The notes under the pieces: generated by a model | Told to the model about the DNA's origin: nothing | The model's database searches: none | Seen by the model: the letters and a program-made list of their open reading frames with translations, nothing else | Shown: positions 1-10,080 of the stretch, piece after piece | How positions within the stretch are numbered: the first letter of the stretch is position 1 | Layout of the letters: each line of letters opens with the position of its first letter | Assembly (NCBI RefSeq): GCF_019578655.1 | Contig: NC_063265.1 | Coordinates: 18,090,285 to 18,154,284 of the forward strand | Direction: 5' to 3' | DNA: 64,000 bases | From: Ricinus communis | Taxonomy: Eukaryota; Streptophyta; Magnoliopsida; Malpighiales; Euphorbiaceae | Program-made: the position numbers and the translations under genes

Positions 1-3000
1 ATAGAAAAAGACATTAGTCGCCTGTATAAGACTGTTGGTTGAGTTGATGACTTCATTTCCGTACTCACAACTTTTTATGTTAGGAGTTTAATTTTTTAAC
101 ATAAGGTGATGTGTTTTTTAATCACACTTTATTATTTTAGAAATTATATTATTAGTTTATATTTAAATTTATTAATATTATTAATAGGTTTAGTAATTAG
201 ATTTTTTTGTTGTAAAATGTTATCTGATAGATGGTGAAAATAGAATTCTTTAGTTTTGCATATAATATAAAATTCGTTGGAATTGATTAAAATTAAAAAA
301 TTGAATTATAAATCTATTTTATTTTTTAAATTTTATAAAAATTAAAATGGCTAGCCTTAAATGAAAGCTAAGTTAGTAGGGAATTAAATGATAATTGAAT
401 TATAGACAATTGATATTGAATTAACAGTATTAGCGAGTTTATATGTAAATGATTAACAATTTTAATTCTTATGATATTAAAGTGTCATAAAAAAATCACA
501 TAACTATTTTTTTGAGTTATGAATAAGGAGAGCATGAGTCAACTTAAGATATACATCTACTGCCAAACTAAGTCAAAACTATATGACCATTTATATCGAA
601 GGTTAAATCATATGGTGAAATTTTGTACTTTTCCTTTTATTTTAGAGTATTATGATTTAATAATAATGATTTTGAAATTCAGTTCAATAATTTAAGAAAT
701 CATAATGATTTTAGATTTTAATTTGTATTAAAAAATAATTATTTTAATTTGATAGTTCTCGTAATAAAATAGTTAAAAAATATGAATCAAACTAACATAA
801 TATTAGGAAAATTATATAGTCACTTTGCATGTTATTTTAAACAACCAACAAGATTATGTCAAATAAAATTAAAAAAAGTTAAATTTGATAACCTATAAAT
901 ACAAGTTACCAACTAGAATCGGAATTGCTCAAGCAACATAAAATAATAGTATACAAAAATTATTTTAGAATACGGAAAACTATAAAAAAAGTATAACTTT
1001 TTCATAAAATAGTAATATACTTATCATTTATGAATAAGATAGTAATATATTTTGTATTTATGAAAAAATTAATATTTTTTATAATTTTTTTAATCTTTTT
1101 TAAATTATTACATTTCATAAAAATAATTAATTTTGCATAATGGCATACATTTTTTTTTCCGTAAATGGTAATATTTAAGAGATAGAGTGTCTAAAATTGA
1201 ATGAATAAAATTCAATAAATTTCTAATTCAAATTCAAAATAAAGTTGTTTTATTTTAAACAAAGTAATAATAGAAGCAACCTATATATTAATATATATGT
1301 GTATATTTAATTTAATTGTCGCTATTCACTTGAATGGCATTTGATTACCACAACAGCAACTACGCACATGAATGGTGCAATTTCAGAATGTACCCACCTA
1401 AATTAGATATGTAGTACTTGTTTTTAATCATCGAATGCCCATTCTATTGTGACCTTAAACCTGATCACATTTAAATACACCAAAATCCACCCATTTGTCT
1501 TACTGTACCTACATATTACAATTTCATTCTGGTGCCTTAATCATGCTTTTCCTTCTCTTAATTTACTTTTAATTAATAATTTTCGCATATAAAATGGTAA
1601 TAATAAATAAATTATTATTGTTCGCCACATATGATTATATACTTTTTACTATAAGTATAATGCCCGATATATTTTATGATGTATTTAATTATATTGATTG
1701 GTATATCATTAATATTGACTAAGTATAATTAAAAGTGTATCAGTATAAATATGATTTGATTTTAAAATCTATCGTTTTACTGCCTTTTGAATTCTAAGTG
1801 TTTAGTTGTGCTATGTAGTCTCATTCTCTCTTTTTCTTTTTAATTCTGTCTGTTATTCACCGAAATTTTATCCTTTTAATCCATCAATTATTTTCATATT
1901 TTTGTTTTATATTAATTAATTTTATAATTTTTAATTTGTAGGAGTGTTGAGTTCTCCATTTATAAAGTTGATAAAGAGAAAAAAATTAATTTAACGTTTT
2001 ACATAAAAAAAGATTATAAAATAAATATATAATTTTAAACCACCGAGTAAAATATTTATCTACAAAATTGTAATTTTTTATTATATCAACACAACTAATA
2101 ATTATGAGAAATAAAATATTTTATACATCATTTTTAATATTTAATATTTATTTTTATTTTATATTCATATTCATGTTTATTACAAAAGAAAAATGATGAT
2201 GTTCGGTCATGCTTGGACTCGGATTGTCCCGTTCCGAAAGCAAGGAATTTGTTTCCTTTTCCTTTTCCTTTTTCTTTTTCTTTTCTTTTCTTTTCTTTTC
2301 TTTGTTGGGGTTGTACGACGGGTGTCAAGACCTTAAAAGGCATAGTATGCTTTCCTTTCTGTTTTTTTTCCTCAGTTTGCCAAGCTTCAAACTGGTCCCT
2401 TTATTTTGTAAGCCTCAAACTGGTCCCTTTAACCTTTATTTTGTAAGCCTCAAACTGGTCCCATTTATTTATACTTCTTCTTATCCTCCCTATTATTTGT
2501 AAGAACCATATAATCTTTTGATCTAATAATGAACTCCACAATATTTTTAGATAGAAAATTAAATGATATAAAATTCACCATACATTAAGAGTATGATACT
2601 TTCTATATCCGTCTCATGGATCATTTTAGATTGAATCACTTCATTTTTACAGCTCTTTGTTTATTGGTACCATAGTACATTTTATGCATATTTTAGTTAA
2701 GTTATATTTTTTATGTAGTTCAAACCAGTAAAAAAACTTATTCGATCAAATAAAAGTTTAGTTTTTTTTTATATTTATTATAAATTTAATTTGATATATA
2801 ATAAAAAAATTAATTTAGATTGTATTTATATTTAAAACTGTACACAAATTTATTTTTGTATAGTTGAATATGATACATATTTAAACTAAGAAAGTTTTAT
2901 ATACTTTGGTACATATAATATAATTAATAAAAAAATGATATATATATATACAAGTGTTTTATATTTTAAAATATTTTATTATTTAAAATTAATAAATATA

Positions 3001-3050
3001 TATTAATTTTTTAAAATTAATTAATATATATTAATTATTTATAAATTTAG
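1..3050. other. AT-rich intergenic region, no gene seen
   Basis: The stretch is dominated by A/T runs with short imperfect duplications, for example two copies of a roughly 38-bp phrase near 1000-1070. Open frames in it are short, low in complexity and resemble no known protein. The only denser patch is at about 2200-2500: a CTTTTC pyrimidine tract followed by a short tandem repeat, listed separately. I see no gene or RNA gene here. Confidence 0.7.
2381..2470. repeat. Three-copy short tandem repeat (CAAACTGGTCCC core)
   Basis: Three consecutive units share a core reading TCAAACTGGTCCC followed by a T-rich stretch. They start at about 2381, 2410 and 2445. The second unit carries a small insertion relative to the first, so the spacing is about 29 and then 35 bp. 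A CTTTTC-type pyrimidine tract lies just upstream, at 2258-2303. The sequence is more GC-rich than its surroundings. It may be a fragment of a dispersed element, but I cannot name the family. Confidence 0.75.
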
Positions 3051-3052
3051 TG

Positions 3053-3059
3053 TATAAAT
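3053..3059 (+). promoter_or_regulatory. Probable TATA box of the first dirigent gene
   Basis: TATAAAT lies 112 bp upstream of the ATG at 3171. That spacing fits a transcription start around 3085 with a leader of about 85 nt. A weaker TATAAAT-like sequence lies about 15 bp further upstream in a general AT-rich context, so the exact element is uncertain. Confidence 0.5.
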
Positions 3060-3170
3060 GGATCTCCTGTAAAATAATTTTCCCGTTTAAATTACCTTTC
3101 CCTTCCTTTCATCGTTCCCAAAACATCTCCATTACTTGCCAATAACTAGCCCAGTAGTCCTCTCTCCTCC

Positions 3171-3761
3171 ATGGCCAAAACCTTCTCAAGACTCCCTTTT
3201 ATTCCTCTCCTCTTTCTCTCCATTACTCTCTTCTTCTCAAATACTCTTACTACAGCAAAATCTAACAGTTTCTCAAGAATCCTATCCCCAGCCACACTAG
3301 GCCTTAAAAGGGAGAAACTAAGCCACCTTCACTTCTACTTCCACGACATAGTTAGCGGCCGAAACGCCACGGCGGTCCCGGTAGCTAGTGCAGACATGAC
3401 CAACCACTCCTCATCTGCGTTTGGACTGGTGAATATGATGGATGACCCTTTAACCGCAGAGCCTCATCTCAGCTCCAAAATTGTAGGAAGAGCACAAGGG
3501 ATTTACGCATCAGCTTCACAAAGTGAACTCAGTTTCTTAATGGTGCTGAATTTTGCTTTCACTCAAGGTAAATATAATGGTAGCAATCTGAGTGTTTTGG
3601 GACGAAATAGTGTTTTTTCTGGGATCAGAGAGATGCCGATTGTCGGTGGAAGTGGGCTTTTTCGGTTTGCTCGGGGCTATGCTCAGGCGAAAACTCATGA
3701 ACTTGACCTGAAAACAGGGGATGCTATTGTGGAGTATAATGTCTATGTCTTCCATTATTGA
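3171..3761 (+). CDS. Dirigent protein, DIR-b/d-like, intronless
   Basis: This gene encodes a secreted dirigent protein of 196 residues. The family guides stereoselective coupling of phenoxy radicals in lignan and related phenolic biosynthesis, or helps build barrier polymers; it acts in the apoplast. A hydrophobic signal peptide covers about residues 8-29. The dirigent domain follows with the hallmark HFYFHDI (53-60, acidic D59), DDPLT (91-95), GKYNGS (133-138) and the REMPIVGGSGLFRFARGY stretch (153-170). N-glycosylation sequons are at N65, N78 and N136. The protein has no cysteine, whereas the pinoresinol-forming DIR-a group has a conserved disulfide, so a DIR-b/d-type assignment is more likely; the product is unknown. 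Length and single-exon structure are normal for the family. The first in-frame ATG directly precedes the signal peptide. A close paralogue on the other strand lies at 40360-40920. Confidence 0.95.
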   Translation: MAKTFSRLPFIPLLFLSITLFFSNTLTTAKSNSFSRILSPATLGLKREKLSHLHFYFHDIVSGRNATAVPVASADMTNHSSSAFGLVNMMDDPLTAEPHLSSKIVGRAQGIYASASQSELSFLMVLNFAFTQGKYNGSNLSVLGRNSVFSGIREMPIVGGSGLFRFARGYAQAKTHELDLKTGDAIVEYNVYVFHY

Positions 3762-3802
3762 GTTTGAGGCTGCTTCTATTTTGTTTGTTTTTCTTTTGGC
3801 TT

Positions 3803-3808
3803 AATAAA
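3803..3808 (+). terminator. Probable poly(A) signal of the first dirigent gene
   Basis: AATAAA occurs 42 bp after the stop codon and is followed by a T/G-rich stretch, as expected for a plant 3' end. Confidence 0.55.
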
Positions 3809-4059
3809 AAAAGAATATTGCTTCTGTGTTTTAGTTTTGTGTTTTGCTGTGGTTTTATGTTTACTTGTTTTCTTGTGCCAAGAAATGACAAAGATTAATT
3901 TACATCAAGTTTATAAACTTAAATTATGCTTGGGAGGTTTGATGAATGGAATATACATGGGTGAATTCAACAAGTAACTTTTCAATATATTTATTTATTT
4001 ATTAAATAAAAAATATAAAATTTTAGATTATTTTCCATAATTTTTTTTTTAAAAATTAT

Positions 4060-4275
4060 ATAGAAATATTTTAGTATGTAATGTTTATATAAAATTTACA
4101 TATCAAGATATTTTATATAAATTTAATTTAAATTTTATCATTTCTTAAATAAATATATATAAATATTATGTACAAATATTTTAATATATAATTTTTATAT
4201 AAAAACTACATATCAAAATATTTTAAATAAATTTTATTCAAATTTTGTAATTTCTTTTAAATAAATATATAAATA
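4060..4275. repeat. Two-copy tandem duplication of about 110 bp
   Basis: A unit containing the phrase ACATATCAA followed by an AT-rich stretch ending in ATTTCTT is present twice. The phrase CATATCAA starts at 4099 and again at 4209, a period of 110 bp. The copies differ by scattered substitutions. It lies between the first dirigent gene and the next gene, with no coding potential. Confidence 0.7.
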
Positions 4276-4384
4276 TATTAATTTATTACCGTAAATACAA
4301 TACTCTAAAATTTAGAATATATATAGATATCGTCTTTAGTTATTCAATATCCAAACCTCTTTCGACGACATCTCTATATTTATC

Positions 4385-4575
4385 TATTGGCGGAGGGACT
4401 TTAGAGGCGCGACCATTCTCAAGAACCAAAAAGACTGAGCTGAGGGAAGCCCTATGAGTCACTCAAACGACGGTAAGAGGGCCCTTGATCTATCATCAAT
4501 AGAGGGAGCTGACCCCGCTAGGCAAGAGGACCACTGCTGGGATGATTGATCAGCCGCCACATTTCTTGAACGGCC
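4385..4575. other. GC-rich patch of unknown origin in AT-rich spacer
   Basis: About 190 bp of roughly balanced base composition, including GCGCG, GAGGGCCC and GCCGCC words, are embedded in DNA that is otherwise mostly A and T. No long reading frame and no tRNA or rRNA features are visible. It is most likely the remnant of a transposable element or an inserted sequence; the family is not recognisable by eye. Confidence 0.4.
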
Positions 4576-5040
4576 GATATTTTATATATTTTTAATTTAT
4601 AAAATTAAAATTTTTATAATAATTTTTCATATATAAATTTTTTAATTAGTTTTAAATTAAATCCACATACAACTAATTCAATAAAAGATGTTTTATATTA
4701 TTAGTTAATGTGTTAACTGCACTAATATATATTTATATTAAAAATATAATTATATTATTTTATAAAATTATAAATTATTATGTAATTTAAATAAGTCTTT
4801 ATTAATTAACATGTTAGCTATAATCTTTTTAAAATTATTATTTAATTAAAAATAACATATAAAAAAAATTTATATCTACATCCATATTTATATGGCAAGA
4901 CTAAATGCATAATTAGAATAATTCTCTTATCTGATTCAATTTTTATATTCAATATTTTTTTTTATTAATAAAAATTGAAAATTTATAAATATTTTATTAT
5001 AAAAATTAAATTCTTTAAATAAAAATCAACCTTAGGAAGG
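4576..5040. other. AT-rich spacer, nothing recognised
   Basis: Low-complexity A/T-rich sequence between the GC-rich patch and the promoter region of the next gene. I see no gene or element in it. Confidence 0.6.
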
Positions 5041-5180
5041 GTGAATCAAAGGAAGTCGGAGTTAAGTTAGACTTGGGCTGTGGAATGTTTAATAGACTGA
5101 AATATAAGAAGAAATTGATATCTGAATGTAATTAGAGGTTGTCCAGAAAAAGAAAAAATTAAAATTAAAAAAAGGGAAAG

Positions 5181-8121
5181 ATGGGAACAAGAGAAGTGTA
5201 CGAAGAGAAACTAAGGAACGGGAATTTACACCACGATCCAACCATTAATCCTGGCCTCGGTTCTCCTCGCTGCCCTCGCTGTCTCTCTCTTCTAATCCCT
5301 AATTCTGTATGTTTGTTTTCCTTTTCCTATTTCTTTTTATGCTTCTTTTTCAACCATTATTATTCTCGACTCAAATCTTTTTTTTTTTTTTTCGAAATTC
5401 AGGATAAAGGAGAATGGACTATTACCTCTGTTTTACACGACGCTACTGCTGTGGTCCGTTTAATCTTTTTTAATTTTTTTGAAATTTCTTACTTTAGTTT
5501 GTGCTATTTTAATTTGATATTTATTTGCTTTGCTTGTGTGATTGTTTAAACCCCTGTCTGTTGTTTAATTAATGATTTATTTAATTGAACATGTTAAGTT
5601 TATGATTCCGGTTCCTACTGGTTTTGCAATTTTCACATATTAAAACGATGTTTTAGTATATATACCTGTGTGCAATTGTCGTATATTAGTTTCTTTTTTT
5701 TTTTTTCTTGTGTGTGTGTGTTTGTTTTATTTATTTGGAACTTTTGTCCTGTTGATGTTAAGTAGGCTGGCTCTGGAATTGGTGGAATGCTTAGTGCTGT
5801 TCATGGATTCAATACAGGTATAATTATCTGATTCATTCCTTTTGTCTTGTTAGATTATGTTATGATTTGTTGTTTGCACATTCTTAAGTGCCTTAATGGT
5901 TCTAGGTATCCCATTCCTTCAAAATCGTCTCAAGGGACCTAAATGGCTGTCTCTCCTAGTCGGGGTATATCTCCTTCCTTTGGTCGTTTTTATTTGAAGT
6001 CTTCTTAAGCTATAAAAGGCTTAGCTTATTACTGCTTTATGGCATTAAACATTGATGAGTATCATCATTGGTTTTTTTTTTTTTCTTCTCTATTACTCTG
6101 TTGGCAGCTTCCTCCCTTGCTAGCGGTTTCAGGTGCTAGTGCCGCATTTGGAGGTAAGCATAGAATCTATCTCCATTACTGTGATTGAAGTGCATTCTTA
6201 GCATGCAATGTAGGACTTTGCTTTTTATCTTGATTCCATAATAGAGTATTGTCTTTTTGCTTATCTCAAAGCTTCTCGAATCTCAATCAAATGTGCTAGC
6301 AATGTTGGATTCTTTGTTATAAGGGAAAGAACTCTAAAAGCATAACTTTGCAAGATCTGGTTCAAGACTGTCCTGAACATTTTTAACCACATTTGTCATT
6401 ATTTTTCCGTTTGTACCTTTCTTGTTGGTAACTTGGTATATCTAATTGTGTATTAAGAATTCTCTTTTCACAAAGAACAGAAGGGGCCCTAGTGGTTGTG
6501 GTGGTGGAGGGGCATATGCTGGGTGCAGAAAATAGCGCAAGACTGTATCATTTCTCTAATACAAATTTGACTTTACAATGGCTAACCAATCAACATGATT
6601 GTATGCCAATTCCTAAACTACAAGATCTTTTCCTTTTACCTATAGAGACAAGGTCCAAAGGCCTCAATTTTGGTGATATCTGGTTCCTCCGATTTATCAC
6701 ATGTTTTCATTTGTTCGAGAAAACACTTGTTTGCAAATCATTGAGGTCCTCACCCACATACCTCTTTGGAAATTTTCTCAATTTTGCTTTCTGGGTTTCG
6801 CTGGTCATTTTGTAGGTTTCTGCTTTAGGCTTCATGCCTCAATTTTTACATATGCTCTTCTTTGATTTTTGGACTTTTCGTGTTAGTTTTTTCCTTGAAT
6901 TGGTTAGGATTTCACATTATGCATAGAAATGCAAGAATTTTGGGATTCGCAATTTCAGCTTGAGTAGCTTGAGCTCATCCTATGTGAAACTGACAATGCG
7001 AGATTGATTGCTTTCAAACTTGTGTGCAGTCAGGTCCCTTCCCCACCACCCTGTAAAGAACCTTTTTTCTTTTCTATTGTCATTATTCTTTTTTAATTAG
7101 AATTTGTTGGCTAGCATAAATAAACTGGCAAACAATCCCAGAAAGGCACCCAGGTAGTTCTGTCTTGAGAAAGGCAAGGAAATCTAAACATTAGTAGCCA
7201 CAGCAGATAGCAATGCTGAATTGAAGAATTGAGTATGATAGTTATGAGGTCTAGAGTTTTTATCCTACTTGAGCTGGACGAGGTTCAACTTCGACCTGTC
7301 TTACTTTAGAGGGGCCCAAAGCTGTGCTTGTCAGACCTGCGTGGAATATAGTTTCTTACAAGTTATAACATCAGGTCAACTATCTAAAGCTGGATCATAC
7401 TAGTAATATGGCAGTGGGTTGTAGACATTTTAGGAATATAATTTTGCAACAGTAGGTTAATCTTGTGAAATGATTGACTAGAGTCTGTGTTTTAGTGAGT
7501 TCCTCTCAGAATCGAGGATTTAGCTAATTAAACGATAGAAGAGATGTAGCTATAGCCTTGTGGCCAGAGACTTTGTATTTTGTTTTGAGCATTTCCATTA
7601 GCGATCAAGGATCTTAGGATTTTGGAAATTTCACTATAGTGCTTGATAAGTATGATATATATGTAGCATTTTCATTTACTATTTCATGAGTGATCTTACA
7701 GAAAGTCACTTATCTTTTGGCTATGCTCATGATAGTCTTTGATGTTGCATTATTGTGTTCTTATGGACATTGTATGGGGCTTGTTTAAAGTCTATTATTA
7801 GTTATGTGTCATACATGTTTGAGGATATTAAAGTCACTTATCAAAGCACACTGTTTATAGAAGAGCTTCCTGTTCGATCTAAATGAATCTCTTAACATTA
7901 TTTTATCTTCCTTTATTTCTTAAATTTGGATTCAGATGTAATTCAACTTCATCTGGGTGTTAAATTGCACTCTTGTAGGTTATGCACTTCCAAAGTTTGC
8001 TCAACTCACTGTAACATCCTACTATGCTGCCTCAAGTGCCTCACATTATGGGATTTCACTGCTCACCCGACACATTGAAGAGTCCCATACATCTCGGGTT
8101 CAGCAAGAAAGGCACAGATGA
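5181..8121 (+). CDS. Conserved small plant protein of unknown function (CxxC, hydrophobic C-terminal half), six exons
   Basis: Six exons with GT-AG introns give a 158-residue protein: 5181-5306, 5403-5453, 5766-5817, 5906-5964, 6108-6153 and 7979-8121. All junction phases match. The protein starts MGTREVYEEKLRNGN, has a PRCPRC motif (C31, C34) that could bind metal or form a disulfide, then a short polar stretch (43-59). A Gly/Ala-rich hydrophobic half follows, with likely membrane segments around 60-82, 90-116 and 118-140, and a charged tail. I have the impression that close plant homologues exist as uncharacterised proteins, but I know no function and give no symbol. A TGGGCT element at 5074-5079, about 100 bp before the ATG, fits a broadly expressed housekeeping gene. 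The last intron (6154-7978) is by far the largest and contains no gene I can support. The first ATG was chosen because it opens the exon in frame with the CxxC region. Confidence 0.85.
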
Positions 8122-8149
8122 ATTTTTTCAGGTGCACATAATATAGAAA

Positions 8150-10080
8150 TTACTTGAGCTGTCTCAACCTTGTAAGCACTTAATATTTATTGGCAGATGT
8201 ATGGTCTTGTAGGTGGTGGAATATGCCACCTTTATATTTTTACTTTTTACGAGAAACAATTTTTCCTTATTCTAAAACCAATTTGATGGATGCTAAATAT
8301 TGCAGTCGAGTTGGCTTTTTTTGGTGATTTTTAACCAGTTTACTTGTAAAGGTTGATGGCATAACATCTTTTATGCTATTGATTATGGAAAAATTTAACT
8401 TGATTAATGTTTTGATGGTAGATGTTGATATTATTTGTTCATATGGTCATTGTTGAAGTTGAAACATACAGGGATTTAGGCTTTAATAAATCAGTAAGCA
8501 TGGAAAGTCAGTATAAGGAAATGTCATGAACAATTGTGAAATTATGATGTCTTTGGTGGTTCCTTTTGTAGCACATCTGGTTTTAGCCAGCGAACAGTTT
8601 AGGATTCCCCATCATTTTCTTTTAGGCCTTCTCAAGAGTCACTAGCTGTTCTAACATTTGAAATTCTGCAGCCAAACTAAATGAAACTTTTTGTTAAATG
8701 GTTGTGAACAAGAGGATGTCTTTGGCTATCAATAACTCCTGACTAGTATATTACTTATGGCTACGTAGGTGGCATGTTTTGATGGCCTACAAAATCATCA
8801 AATTTTGGAAGATTAGTATGGTAACTATCTTTTCCACAAGTTGGTCGAGCTGTTCTTAGCAAATGTATGCAGTGATCTGGAATGGCTACTAGGAGTGGAT
8901 ATTTGCTACAGCATTAGCTTCATCCTTATTCTCATGCAGTAGATATATGTACTCAGAAGGGTGTGAAATTCGAGCTGATTGCCTTGACCCACAGGGTGGT
9001 TCTAGTCTCTGGTTAGAATCTTCATCGAGTCCGACATAATTGGTGGGTAGTCCTTAATTGGTAGGCACAAAAACCGTTAGCAGTTGATGCATAGTTCTAC
9101 AGGATTGCACGGTTAGCAGCAGCGGTAGGTGGTTCTGGGCTAAAATAAAACTTATTTAATTGCCGCAGTGAGTGTTATGGTAATTGGGCAGAAAGGATCC
9201 AGTGAGTTGTCTTGGCCTAGTTGCCTCTGTAAACTTGGAAGTCTTGAGTTGCAGAATTGAAATACAGCTGGTCACATTACTTGAGGCTGTAGGATCTTTT
9301 GTCTATTTGTTTGTTTTTTAATATTGTCATATTTAGGGTACAGCAGCTATAGTGTATAATTTGATAGAAATTGTAAGGTAAATGTCCAAATTCAACAAAT
9401 ACTTTTTTAGAATATATATATTTTAAATAATTGAATAAGAAAGAATCAATAATAATCTTGTACTTTGTAAATATATCAAACTATTTGTCCATGAAAATAA
9501 GAAAATTAAATTCCTATCTTAACATAAATTGTTAAGCCATAAGTATAGCATATTTGACACTAATTTATTCGTAAATCATAAGGTGTTTTTGCCTTAAAAT
9601 ATATATAAAAAAGAAATTAGGTTTGAATTATCTAACTCAGTCCGGCTTTGGCAGGGTGGTCCTTAAAGTTGTTCCCCAAGTTATATAATGGGACCTGAAT
9701 TTTCCTTCATTAAATTCCAAACGGCATTTTAGCTTTCAAAATCTGAACCTCGATGTTGTTATGTACTTACGTGGGCAACACAGTGGGGTAGAAAGACATG
9801 TTCTATCAGTGTCGTAATAAAGTCCCATTAAGGGTTTAGAGTGACCTGGGTTCGGAGCCCCACTTTCTGTGTCCCAACTATACTCAAAACGGTCTCCTAA
9901 TACACTTTTAATTCCTTTCTTCACAAATGGGTTTAGATAATGATGTTTTAGCCTTGCAATTAGATGCGAAGAACAATTTAATATGAGAAGAGAAAAGCAA
10001 AGGACAAAATTGACTTTAGGTATATAACATGGTTAAAATTTTCTTTCCTGTGTGAAAGGAAGGAAGATAGGTAAGAAAAA
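8150..10080. other. 3' flank and intergenic region, no gene recognised
   Basis: The first part probably includes the 3' UTR of the preceding gene. A splice-acceptor-like site follows its stop codon closely, so a 3' UTR intron is possible. From about 8250 to 9330 the sequence is of mixed composition, like unconstrained intron or spacer. It turns AT-rich after 9350. A denser block at 9640-9920 has a 62-codon minus-strand frame that resembles nothing I know. I see no supported gene. Confidence 0.5.

Noticed and set aside
5181..5549. A 122-codon open frame read straight through from the ATG of the CxxC gene.
   Set aside because: It runs through the intron after GT at 5307. Only the first 42 codons are exon; the rest is T-rich intron read as Phe/Ser/Cys.
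6492..6815. A 107-codon open frame on the + strand.
   Set aside because: It lies inside the last large intron of the CxxC gene, has no known domain and no codon pattern of a gene.
9736..9924. A 62-codon minus-strand frame in a denser block.
   Set aside because: It matches no known protein, has no promoter or splice context and ends in spacer. At most it is transposon debris.
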